Origin: Neotamlana laminarinivorans
GTDB taxonomy: Bacteria; Bacteroidota; Bacteroidia; Flavobacteriales; Flavobacteriaceae
DNA length: 64,000 nucleotides
Assembly (NCBI RefSeq): GCF_020523925.1
Contig: NZ_JAJAPW010000004.1
Coordinates: 372,001 to 436,000 of the forward strand
Direction: 5' to 3'
Under the pieces are notes generated by a model that worked only from the letters and a program-made list of their open reading frames with translations, was not told the origin of the DNA and did not search any database. The translations under genes and the position numbers were made by a program. Shown one piece after another: positions 1 through 7,261 of the stretch. Position 1 is the stretch's first letter, and each line of letters opens with the position of its first letter.

Positions 1-1
1 G

Positions 2-430
2 GCTGAAAAAAATATTAAATATAACGATAGAGATGACATTTCGATAAAAGAGACATTAGAAGCTATTAAGACGACATTAAACGATAGTTTTGAATGTATT
101 GTTCCAGGAACACCATATGATGATTTGTTTTCAGAGTACGATGATTCCAGAAAAAATAATTTTCTTTCAAATCTTGACGACTTCATAGAAGATGCTACGA
201 AAGCAGTTGAAGATGAGCCTAATCAGTTAAAATCAAGTAAACTATGGAGGAAACACTTTGGAGATAAGTTTCCATTAGGAGCAGATGAAGATGTTGACGC
301 TAAAGAAAAAGCATTACTAGCTCAATCAGCAAGTATTCTATCAGGTACTGCGCATACAAAAAGAGATGGGTCAATAAGTGATTCAGGAAGTGTGAAAAAT
401 AAACCGCATACTAATTATGGCGGGAAGTAA
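2..430 (+). CDS. CD-NTase (CBASS cyclic-oligonucleotide synthase), C-terminal part
   Basis: The frame is open from the window edge, so only the last 142 residues are present and the catalytic nucleotidyltransferase core lies outside. The visible part contains LWRKHFGDKFP, matching the conserved W-x-x-x-FG-x-x-FP segment near the C-terminus of CD-NTases (SMODS family). These enzymes make cyclic di- or trinucleotides after phage infection and activate an abortive effector. The C-terminal tail ends in NYGGK. Such tails are the part that E2 or E1-E2 partner proteins act on in type II CBASS. The next gene is an E2-like protein overlapping by 14 bases, which strongly supports the call. An internal TTG at 125 is not the start, because the homology-like region continues upstream of it. 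Confidence 0.7.
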   Translation, partial: AEKNIKYNDRDDISIKETLEAIKTTLNDSFECIVPGTPYDDLFSEYDDSRKNNFLSNLDDFIEDATKAVEDEPNQLKSSKLWRKHFGDKFPLGADEDVDAKEKALLAQSASILSGTAHTKRDGSISDSGSVKNKPHTNYGGK

Positions 431-887
431 ATTTCATAAAAATAGAACCCAAAAATCATCAAGAGCAGATTTAATTAAAAGAGCTATTTTAATCCGTGAA
501 AAAAAATTACTAAAGACGTATTTTGATTTTTTGGATTGCAGTATTAGTAAAGGTGTACTTATTGTAAAAGGTATTTGTAAGCCAACAGACCAATCACCAG
601 AATACCATTATACTTTAACTTACAATGCTTTGACACCACCAAAGATTTTAGTTGATTCACCACAAATTGAGTACAACGACGAAATACATATGTTTCCATC
701 AGATAACTCACTTTGTCTATATCATGCTAAGTCAGATGATTTAGTTTGGGATTCACGAAATCATAATCTCTATGATACTATTATCCCTTGGACTCAAGAA
801 TGGTTCGTTTATTATGAACTGTACAATATAACTGGTAAATGGGAACATCCGCATATAGATCATAGGCTAAACAAATTAGTAGAATAA
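417..887 (+). CDS. E2-like ubiquitin-conjugating-fold protein of type II-short CBASS
   Basis: This 156-residue protein carries the hallmark of prokaryotic E2-like proteins that accompany CD-NTases. There is a histidine at HMF (91), the candidate catalytic cysteine at SLCLY (Cys100), then TIIPW and EWFVYYELY, then TGKWEHPHIDH at the end. The family links the CD-NTase C-terminus to a target through a thioester-like intermediate and primes the cyclase; in short type II systems no E1 or deubiquitinase-like gene is present. The ATG at 417 overlaps the end of the CD-NTase gene by 14 bases, so the two are translationally coupled. The N-terminal 30 residues are basic. I see no E1-like or JAB-type gene downstream, which fits the short subtype. 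Confidence 0.8.
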   Translation: MAGSKFHKNRTQKSSRADLIKRAILIREKKLLKTYFDFLDCSISKGVLIVKGICKPTDQSPEYHYTLTYNALTPPKILVDSPQIEYNDEIHMFPSDNSLCLYHAKSDDLVWDSRNHNLYDTIIPWTQEWFVYYELYNITGKWEHPHIDHRLNKLVE

Positions 888-915
888 TTGCTGTAAAAAT
901 TAAAGTATTAATACA

Positions 916-1647
916 ATGCAAGAAGTAACTTTTATTAATTTATCTAAAGCAAAATCTAAAGATTTAAACATTAACATCTTTGAAAATGCAAAACGTTTAA
1001 AATCTGATTCTTCAGTATTAGTTGATGTAAACAAATCATATAGCAGCGCAAGTTCTTTACTTATTTTGAGTTCCGAAGAAGTCATAAAAGCAATATTGGT
1101 ATTATTGCATAGTCATGGGTACAGAGTGTATTTACTTAAAGATGCTAAAGGGTTTTTTAAAAATCATGAAATAAGACATTCACTTCAAATGCTTATTGAA
1201 ACTGGAATGTCTCTATTTGATACAATTGATAACTGGGAAAACAGAAAATTAAAAAAGCAAATTCCTAACACGAAAAAGAAATGGCTTAATAATACATTAC
1301 AATTTTTATCTGATGCAGCATTTGTATTGTCAAATGTTAGTACTGCAATTAATAGGATTGAGGGAATCAAAAAGTTCAACGACTTAAAAAATGCAGGTTT
1401 TTATGTAGATTATAGAAATGAAATTTTAATTCCACAAAAAACTGTCAATAAGGAGGATTATAATTCGATTTTAGATACATCAAACCGACTGATTATATTT
1501 TATAAACAATTGAGAATTTTATTTCATCCTTCAATCACAAAGCATTTGTCAAATGATAAGATTGAAGAAATAAAAAATGGGCTACATACCTTCATAAATG
1601 AAGCTTTAAAAGACTTTTCTTTTAAGGAGATAAATAAAATTAAGTAG
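916..1647 (+). CDS. AbiV-like HEPN-family protein in the CBASS operon
   Basis: This 243-residue protein begins 28 bases after the E2-like gene on the same strand. Residues of about 20-75 read FENAKRLKSDSSVLVD, then SYSSASSLLILSSEEVIKAI, then FFKNHEIRHS. That is the pattern of AbiV proteins (NA-x-x-L, A-x-x-L-x-x-x-x-x-EE, then a downstream H). AbiV is an abortive-infection protein with a HEPN-type helical fold. No clear R-x(4-6)-H ribonuclease motif is visible, so nuclease activity is uncertain. It could be the CBASS effector, an accessory gene, or an independent phage-defence gene; an effector upstream of the cyclase, outside the window, cannot be excluded. The gene ends one base before the remnant of an EEP gene. 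Confidence 0.5.
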   Translation: MQEVTFINLSKAKSKDLNINIFENAKRLKSDSSVLVDVNKSYSSASSLLILSSEEVIKAILVLLHSHGYRVYLLKDAKGFFKNHEIRHSLQMLIETGMSLFDTIDNWENRKLKKQIPNTKKKWLNNTLQFLSDAAFVLSNVSTAINRIEGIKKFNDLKNAGFYVDYRNEILIPQKTVNKEDYNSILDTSNRLIIFYKQLRILFHPSITKHLSNDKIEEIKNGLHTFINEALKDFSFKEINKIK

Positions 1648-1648
1648 T

Positions 1649-1775
1649 TTAAATATCAATATTCCCCCAAACCAAAGGATGTTCACTAGCAGCAACATTT
1701 CTATTTGATACAGATTTGTAGATTAACCATTGTGGATGTTTTTCTGGTCACATCGCTTTGCGATTTAAGTAATGC
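1649..1775 (-). pseudogene. Decayed copy of the 3' end of the EEP nuclease gene
   Basis: On the minus strand this stretch encodes the C-terminus of the protein encoded at 4271-5392. It includes SNRNVAASEHPLVWG and ends at a stop at 1649-1651. About 110 bases align to 4281-4396 with roughly ten differences. One change turns the Trp of KAMWPEK into a stop (TGG to TGA), and homology ends abruptly near 1775. The copy is a direct repeat of the functional gene's end, with about 2.6 kb of cargo between them. It marks a recombination or insertion joint and is not expressed as a protein. Confidence 0.85.
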
Positions 1776-1934
1776 CTATAATTTAGACTTAGTATATCCT
1801 TAAAGTATTAAATTGATGTAAAATTAATGACTTAAAGTTACTCTTTTAAAGTAAAAAAGAAAAATTATCTTTACGGGATAACAACGACTAAAAACTTACT
1901 TTATCCTGACGTATATGCGGGATATGAAACAAAG
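1776..1934. other. Non-coding spacer before the cassette-like gene
   Basis: This is AT-rich sequence with no convincing reading frame. A weak -7-like TATCTTTA lies near 1867-1875 and could serve the gene at 1975. A short inverted pair, GGATAA and TTATCC, lies around 1876-1908. Nothing else is recognisable. Confidence 0.4.
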
Positions 1935-1974
1935 AGGTTGTTATATAACACATTGCCAGTAATTTGAACAACCT
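1935..1974 (+). repeat. Leader hairpin immediately upstream of the start codon at 1975
   Basis: AGGTTGTT (1935-1942) is the exact reverse complement of AACAACCT (1967-1974), which abuts the ATG at 1975. The loop contains one arm of the longer inverted repeat that flanks the gene. In RNA this could fold just before the start codon and limit initiation; in DNA it resembles a cassette-boundary structure. Confidence 0.55.
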
Positions 1975-2973
1975 ATGTACATTATTAACTTCAGTAAATT
2001 AAGAGTTGGAGATATTCTTCTGACTCGAAAACATGACAGAGAGTGTGAATTGATTAGAAAATCAACCAAATCTGATTATTCTCACGCAATTCTTTACGTT
2101 GGTGTCGGAAGTGGAATCGAATCTAATGGTCTTGGCGTTCAATCAATAAATACTGCACGAACGATATATAAATTCCCAAATGATGTCCAAATATTAAGAT
2201 ATAACAAATCAAATTTTGAGAGCATTATTGAAGATGTAATAAATTTTGCAAGACAAAAAATAGGAACTGAATATTCAACAAAGGAAGCAAGATTATCGAG
2301 GTTGGAAGAGACTATTCAAGCAAAAGAAACAAACAGACAATTTTGCACACGTTTTGTGGCACAGTCGTATAAAAACGCTGGAATTAAAGTTGTTCCAAAT
2401 CCAGATTATTGTTCACCAAAAGAATTAATAGAATCTGATTTTTTTGACTTAATAGATAGTTGCTTAGAAAAAGGAACTAAAGAACAAATTGATTATGCAA
2501 ATGAAAAGGACAATCCTATTAGTCAACAGACTGATATAACTAACGATATCTTTGAATTTGCAAGAAGCATTTCCAATACAGATATTCAAACTTTTGAACA
2601 ACTATCTAAATATGTTTTAGAGAATAGAACGAAAGAACCTGAAATAACGGAATTTATTCGCAATTCTGGATACCTAACGATGTGGAAAAAAGACATTAAA
2701 AGGAATCCTTGGTATTATGATTATCAAAAGGCTATAGAACATTATAAATGTTCGGAGGAAAGAAAAGGAAATGGAAAGTTTTTTTCAGATACAGAAGAAT
2801 ATACAAGACATCGATTTTTGGTGTCATTAGATGCAATGAAATTTGGATATAGTTTTTATGAACAAGATTTTTTTAAAGACCAAATTGAACTTTGCGAAAA
2901 ACTAATCGAATTAAGTAAGCAAAGAGAATATGTAGGAAATAAACTTTTGAGCGAATAAAAAATTACTGGCAAT
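1952..2973. repeat. 14-bp perfect inverted repeats flanking the gene at 1975-2958
   Basis: ATTGCCAGTAATTT at 1952-1965 is the exact reverse complement of AAATTACTGGCAAT at 2960-2973. The arms enclose exactly one gene, with 9 bases between the left arm and the start codon and one base between the stop codon and the right arm. Such an arrangement suggests a mobile gene cassette or a MITE-like unit rather than a terminator pair. Confidence 0.7.
1975..2958 (+). CDS. Permuted NlpC/P60 (YiiX/LRAT-like) papain-fold protein
   Basis: The first 150 residues match the circularly permuted NlpC/P60 family. VGDILLT is followed by SDYSHAILYVG with the candidate catalytic His37, then ESNGLGV. The candidate nucleophile is Cys124 in QFCTRFVAQSY, followed by NPDYCSPKEL. 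The His-before-Cys order is what defines the permuted group, whose members hydrolyse amide or ester bonds in peptides or lipids. Residues 160-327 form a charged helical extension that I do not recognise. No signal peptide is visible, so the protein should be cytoplasmic. The gene stands alone inside a 14-bp inverted repeat within defence-type cargo, so a toxin or defence role is possible but unproven. Confidence 0.65.
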   Translation: MYIINFSKLRVGDILLTRKHDRECELIRKSTKSDYSHAILYVGVGSGIESNGLGVQSINTARTIYKFPNDVQILRYNKSNFESIIEDVINFARQKIGTEYSTKEARLSRLEETIQAKETNRQFCTRFVAQSYKNAGIKVVPNPDYCSPKELIESDFFDLIDSCLEKGTKEQIDYANEKDNPISQQTDITNDIFEFARSISNTDIQTFEQLSKYVLENRTKEPEITEFIRNSGYLTMWKKDIKRNPWYYDYQKAIEHYKCSEERKGNGKFFSDTEEYTRHRFLVSLDAMKFGYSFYEQDFFKDQIELCEKLIELSKQREYVGNKLLSE

Positions 2974-3110
2974 AAAGCCGTGTATAATTAATGGCTAATT
3001 CTTGCCTACTTACGAAAATTCTCTCGCCTTCTATTCGATTTTTATTTGCTAAATTAGGTACTTAAAACACGCAACAAACCATATACAATCACATTAGTAG
3101 AAATTATGAC
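2974..3110. other. Structured non-coding tail after the cassette-like gene
   Basis: This stretch begins just after the right inverted-repeat arm. It runs from GTGTATAATTAATGG to AACCATATACAA, with internal partially complementary parts (GGCTAATT and GCTAAATTAG). From memory it resembles a recurring intergenic sequence seen after accessory genes in flavobacteria; I could not verify this. It contains no reading frame of note and separates two cargo genes. Confidence 0.35.
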
Positions 3111-3128
3111 AGAAAACTTTGGATACAA

Positions 3129-4223
3129 ATGAATATTTATTTTGATGAAGCTGGAAATACTGGCCAAAACTTACTTGATGAAAATCAACCTGTTTATGTT
3201 TTAGTTTCACACAATTTTTCAATTGAAGAAGCAGAAGCTATATTATCCCCAATAAAAACAAATTCCTCAGAAGTTCATTTTAAGAATCTAAAAAAATATC
3301 CAAAATATCAAAAACCAATAAAGGAAATATTAAATAATCCCTTGATTAAATATGAACGCATCAAAATTGCTTATTATAATAAAAAGTATGCTCTTTGCGC
3401 ACATTTAGTTGACCAGTTAGTCGAAACAACCTTTTACAATCTAGGTCTAGAATATTATGAAAACGGACTGAATATTATGTATGCTCAGTCTCTCTATTTA
3501 CAAGCTCATTTGTTTGAATCAAAATTTGAATACACCGAATTATTAGAACGATTTCAAAAAATGATTAGAAACAAAGATTTTGAATCGATAGATTCCTTCT
3601 ATTTGAAAGCAGAAGAAATTTTTAATCACATTAAAAAAGAAAGTGAAAAAAACTTTTTCTTTCCAATCCTAAAAAGTAAAGACTTTATTGAGGACATACT
3701 AACATCAATCAATAAGTTTTCTATTGATTTAGCATTGCCATCCTTAACAATATTGAGTGATGTTTGGTATAAAAATGAAAATGTTAGTATTAAAATTATT
3801 CACGATGATTCAAAACAAGTTGAATTTTGGAAAGACTACATTATTTTTATGGCAAAAGACATTTCAAAGAAAAAAGTAGATGTTGGATTTGACGACAGAA
3901 AAATGACCTTTCCATTGCAAATAGATTCAATCGAAATGGTTGACTCGAAAAATCATATTCAAATACAACTTTCGGATTTAATTGGAAGTTCATTCGCCTA
4001 TTACGCTAAAAACATCTTACTTGAACAAAATGAAAAAGATACACTTTCTAAGATAATTTCTGATTCGACATTGGCTAAAATGAATGTTCATCCATTACAA
4101 CCCGATTTGTCATTTTTTGAGAAAGACTTTGAGAAAGGAGAAAATGATATAAATCCACTTGATTTTTTAGCTGAAAAAAGTTTAGATAATAAAGATAAAT
4201 TTAATGATTCATACCCAAAATAA
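3129..4223 (+). CDS. DUF3800 domain protein
   Basis: The 364-residue protein opens with MNIYFDEAGNTG, the D-E-x-G-N-x-G signature of DUF3800 with acidic residues 6 and 7. Later it carries HFKNLKK and, near residue 280, QIQLSDLIGSSFAYY, the second acidic motif of the family. DUF3800 proteins adopt an RNase H-like fold and are frequent in phage-defence and mobile regions; their biochemical role is not established. The middle 150 residues are helical and variable. The gene is monocistronic and lies between the cassette-like gene and the intact EEP gene, which it faces convergently. No signal peptide is present. Confidence 0.7.
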   Translation: MNIYFDEAGNTGQNLLDENQPVYVLVSHNFSIEEAEAILSPIKTNSSEVHFKNLKKYPKYQKPIKEILNNPLIKYERIKIAYYNKKYALCAHLVDQLVETTFYNLGLEYYENGLNIMYAQSLYLQAHLFESKFEYTELLERFQKMIRNKDFESIDSFYLKAEEIFNHIKKESEKNFFFPILKSKDFIEDILTSINKFSIDLALPSLTILSDVWYKNENVSIKIIHDDSKQVEFWKDYIIFMAKDISKKKVDVGFDDRKMTFPLQIDSIEMVDSKNHIQIQLSDLIGSSFAYYAKNILLEQNEKDTLSKIISDSTLAKMNVHPLQPDLSFFEKDFEKGENDINPLDFLAEKSLDNKDKFNDSYPK

Positions 4224-4270
4224 CTTCTGCTAACATCCGAATATAACATATAGATTGGTTAATTAATAAG

Positions 4271-5392
4271 TTAGTGTAAATCTATCTTACCCCAAACCAA
4301 AGGATGCTCACTAGCAGCAACATTTCTATTTGAAACAGATTTATAGATAGACCATTGCGGCTGTTTTTCTGGCCACATCGCCTTGCGATTTAAGCCACTA
4401 TCTTTCATTTTATTGAATAAAGCAGGAGAGAACAACATGTAGTCTTTTTGCTTAATATTTACACCCATTCTGTAAGCGCCTAATCTAAAATAAGTGCTAT
4501 CATTTCCCTTATCAATATCCACTTCAAACGAGAGATGTTTTGTAATGTCTTTAAGGTCTGTATCTTGTATTAGCGGCGATAGAGAATTACAATAAGATGG
4601 CGCGTTGAATGTACCTGCAATTATGATATTATTTTTGCCTTCAGCAATCAACTTTTTGTAAACTTCAGCAATCTTATAAACTTGTTTTTTTCTAATTTTA
4701 TCAGACCGTTTTCTATCTTTTGTAGGCTTTCTTAAATAAGTATTTAGTAACCAAATAGTTTCTTTTGATGGTGTGCTAATTTCATATTCAATCAAATTTT
4801 TGCCATCATCATTTGTCGCTGCATTGATATTATGTGTTCTAACAGCTTCTAGATTATAGCCTTGTCGCAATGCTATTCCCATTTCTAAACTATTCATATC
4901 ATTGCCTTGAATCACAAAAGAGTGGTTAAAAGGTTTGCAGTCAAATTCTGGTAGAATGAGCTGGTTAAAGTCCTCAAATGAAGCTCTATCCTCAATTTCT
5001 TGTAGCAGTATAATATCTGGATTTACAGTTGCGATAACTTGTGCTTTATGTTGTGTTGATTTAGGATGAATAGGAACGGTTTGTAGTTTTATCCATCCAT
5101 TCCAATCTGTGAGATTACCAGCTTTATTGTCAATGGAATGGCTTAAACCTTTCATAAACAGAAAACCTGCTTTTCGTCTCAAAACAGCATAAGGACGAGG
5201 ACTTGATTTTTCAAAACCAATTAAAAATGATAATTCTCTAATCCGATCTTGCTGGTTCAATGATTTAGAAGGTTCAAGCATGAGTTCGTCAAGCTCAATT
5301 GTCCAATTGGCAGTTAGATTTTTGGTTAGTTTTTCTAGAAGACTTCTGTCTCTATGGAATAAGTTCTGGACATTAAAAGTTGCTATTTTCAT
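4271..5392 (-). CDS. Endonuclease/exonuclease/phosphatase (EEP) family protein, degenerate active site
   Basis: The 373-residue protein has the EEP (APE1/DNase I-like) layout: FNVQNL with Asn7, LLQEIED with Glu132, AGTFNAP around Asn263, KDYMLFS with Asp317 and SEHPLVWG with His363. Two usual residues are replaced. The GDFN motif reads GTFN, so the acid-base Asp is Thr261. The N-x-H-L strand reads NTYL, so the His is Tyr219. Activity on nucleic acid is therefore doubtful. The gene is last in a minus-strand set with the ATPase and replication-type genes of the element, 13 bases after the ATPase. A decayed copy of its 3' end lies at 1649-1775. Confidence 0.75.
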   Translation of the reverse strand: MKIATFNVQNLFHRDRSLLEKLTKNLTANWTIELDELMLEPSKSLNQQDRIRELSFLIGFEKSSPRPYAVLRRKAGFLFMKGLSHSIDNKAGNLTDWNGWIKLQTVPIHPKSTQHKAQVIATVNPDIILLQEIEDRASFEDFNQLILPEFDCKPFNHSFVIQGNDMNSLEMGIALRQGYNLEAVRTHNINAATNDDGKNLIEYEISTPSKETIWLLNTYLRKPTKDRKRSDKIRKKQVYKIAEVYKKLIAEGKNNIIIAGTFNAPSYCNSLSPLIQDTDLKDITKHLSFEVDIDKGNDSTYFRLGAYRMGVNIKQKDYMLFSPALFNKMKDSGLNRKAMWPEKQPQWSIYKSVSNRNVAASEHPLVWGKIDLH

Positions 5393-5405
5393 AATTTCTT
5401 AGTTT

Positions 5406-6062
5406 TTATTTTCTTTTATCGCAAGAGTCTTCATCGAATGCTACCAGATTAAATAATTCTCGCATTCTGCTTCTTACTCTATTGCCATACAAATCTTCCA
5501 GTTCTTCAGCATTTAGATTTGTGGTAGCATGTGTTTTAATTTTGTGGTCTATGAAAAGTTCGTGACGTGAGAGAAGAATTTCGCCCATGACATTACAATC
5601 TTTTCCGTAGTGTCTTCCAATGGGTTCAATACCCAAATCATCAAAACAGAAAAACTGCCTACACCCATAATCCTCGATAGTTTTGTAGCCAATGTGATTG
5701 AAACCAAATACGATATTTCTGGAAGGAATCAGGATGTATGGTTTTTGTAATGGAACAATGTTTTTTAGCAATAGCATCAAGCTCGTTTTGCCACAGCCAA
5801 CAGGTCCAGAAAGTAAAATGCCTTTATCTGGATCTATCTCGTTTTTCTCGCAATTTTCTTTGTCTTTTATAAAATAATGGCAGAGTTTTAAAATGATTGG
5901 ATGGTCTTCTTCGTAGATTTTAAAACCGTTACCAAAGAGCATTTTTCCTTTGACATCGAGGTAAATTAAGATTTTTTCAAAATCGTACGTCACTTCTTTG
6001 CCATCAAACGTACCAATGTCATACGTTTTGTGTTCTTCGACTATTTTACAAGGGTTGACCAT
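5406..6062 (-). CDS. DnaC/IstB-like AAA+ ATPase of the integrative element
   Basis: This 218-residue protein has a Walker A motif GPVGCGKT (86-93) and a Walker B motif FFCFDDLG (Asp141, Asp142). Next comes a sensor-type HATTNL segment and an arginine-rich GNRVRSRMRELFN near the end. This is the DnaC/IstB-type P-loop class, which loads helicase or assists replication and transposition. Its start overlaps the replication-type gene by 17 bases, so the two are coupled and probably act together in replication of the excised element. It lacks a long N-terminal domain and is shorter than host DnaA. No zinc finger is visible. Confidence 0.75.
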   Translation of the reverse strand: MVNPCKIVEEHKTYDIGTFDGKEVTYDFEKILIYLDVKGKMLFGNGFKIYEEDHPIILKLCHYFIKDKENCEKNEIDPDKGILLSGPVGCGKTSLMLLLKNIVPLQKPYILIPSRNIVFGFNHIGYKTIEDYGCRQFFCFDDLGIEPIGRHYGKDCNVMGEILLSRHELFIDHKIKTHATTNLNAEELEDLYGNRVRSRMRELFNLVAFDEDSCDKRK

Positions 6063-6693
6063 AATCTTTGTTTTTACTGGTTCTCAGGTTATCCTTTTTT
6101 TGAGGAACTGCATCTGCAGTTTCAAATTCATTGGCTTTAAGCATCCAATTACTTGCAGTAGCATGCCAATCTTCTATTTTTATTTTGCCACCAATTTTCC
6201 AACCAATGCCTTGGTAGTGGTTGTAGAATTTCTTGGCTTCATTATCTGGCCATTTTTTCTTTTTAAAAAAATCAATGACTTCAAATTCATTTTTTGGTAG
6301 CTTAGTTTTATTTATGTTTTCTATTTGTTTATTAATGTTTGTATTACGTATCAATGCTTGTTCACTACTTGTTTCAAACTCATTCACAACTTGTTCAGAG
6401 GTTGTACCGAAATTGAACAACTTGATTTTACTGCCTTTATATGGATTGTGTGAAGGGAAATATTTTAGATAATCCCATGAATCCATTTGTTTTAAACAGC
6501 GATGATAAGTTGCTGTCGAACCAATTTTTGAAAGTTCCATAACTTCTTGTCTGTCTATGTAAAATTCTTCTCGAAATCGGTTTAAATTCCAAAACTGAAA
6601 CAAAGCCATATATAAGCTTACATGAGTTGTATTTAACCTTTTGTCTGCATAGACTTTTTGAAATACAGCATTGAGATGTTTTATATAATTCAT
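6046..6693 (-). CDS. Replication-type winged-helix protein of the element
   Basis: The 215-residue protein begins with a helix-rich N-terminal part: VSLYMALFQFWNLNRF, then a likely recognition segment in VMELSKIGSTATYHRCLKQM. It ends with a DnaD-like C-terminal part in which FYNHYQGIGWKIGGKIKIEDW is the conserved core around residues 158-178. This pattern is common beside DnaC-like ATPases in Bacteroidota mobile elements and fits a replication initiator or helicase loader adaptor. The gene lies 6 bases downstream of the excisionase-like gene and overlaps the ATPase gene. The assignment rests on layout and motif shape, not on an identified homolog. Confidence 0.6.
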   Translation of the reverse strand: MNYIKHLNAVFQKVYADKRLNTTHVSLYMALFQFWNLNRFREEFYIDRQEVMELSKIGSTATYHRCLKQMDSWDYLKYFPSHNPYKGSKIKLFNFGTTSEQVVNEFETSSEQALIRNTNINKQIENINKTKLPKNEFEVIDFFKKKKWPDNEAKKFYNHYQGIGWKIGGKIKIEDWHATASNWMLKANEFETADAVPQKKDNLRTSKNKDYGQPL

Positions 6694-6699
6694 ACATCC

Positions 6700-6981
6700 T
6701 TAATCGATTTTGTGGTGTACTCGGTTATTGTCCATGACTTTCTGAATTTCTTCGGAATCATAAAAAATGATGCCACCAACTTTTGTGTAGGGTAGTGTAC
6801 CTTTAATTCGAAGATTCTGTAGAGTGCCAGGACTAATTTGGAGTAAGTCCATGAGTTCTGAAGATTTTAGATATTTCTTCAGCTTACCTTGCGCTTGTTT
6901 ACTTAAAAGTTTTTTGATGTCATCAAGTAGTTCAAGTTTGAAATCCATTAGATCATCTGTAGTAATAATTGTTGCTGGCAT
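6700..6981 (-). CDS. Excisionase-like helix-turn-helix protein
   Basis: The 93-residue protein has an N-terminal helical stretch (DFKLELLDDIKKLL). It is followed by a HTH_17/MerR-like domain: KYLKSSELMDLLQISPGTLQNLRIKGTLPYTKVGGIIFYDSEEI is the full region, at residues about 39-82. The last strand is the wing typical of excisionase-type proteins. In Bacteroidota elements this gene heads the replication or excision operon, as here, with the replication-type gene 6 bases downstream. It probably binds DNA near the element ends or its own promoter. Its family makes it a candidate recombination directionality factor. Confidence 0.75.
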   Translation of the reverse strand: MPATIITTDDLMDFKLELLDDIKKLLSKQAQGKLKKYLKSSELMDLLQISPGTLQNLRIKGTLPYTKVGGIIFYDSEEIQKVMDNNRVHHKID

Positions 6982-7261
6982 AGTAGAACTGTTTTTAGAA
7001 AAGAACTACCATTTTGCTTTCAATTAAAATGATAGTCCTTGACCTGATTTGACTTTCGTTCTACAAATTTGAATAGTATTGATGGATTTTAATCACAAGT
7101 AAGACCAGAGTACGGTCAAATTTTAACATTATTAAATTTGATGCTATTTGTTGGGTTTTGATGTTGTTATGAGTGAATTGCTGATTGGAAAAAGTCGATA
7201 ATTGGTATAAAAACATGAAAGCAGGAGGTCAACCGTATGTGGTTAAAAAATGAAGATTTTT
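6982..7261. other. Intergenic spacer of the element, promoter side of the excisionase operon
   Basis: This 280-base AT-rich stretch separates the excisionase operon from rteC, both on the minus strand. It should hold the operon promoter. I see no convincing reading frame or iteron array. Confidence 0.3.

Noticed and set aside
900-1379. Short minus-strand frames under the AbiV-like gene.
   Set aside because: They are antisense shadows of a coding gene with family support and are rich in residues expected from reversed AT-rich codons.
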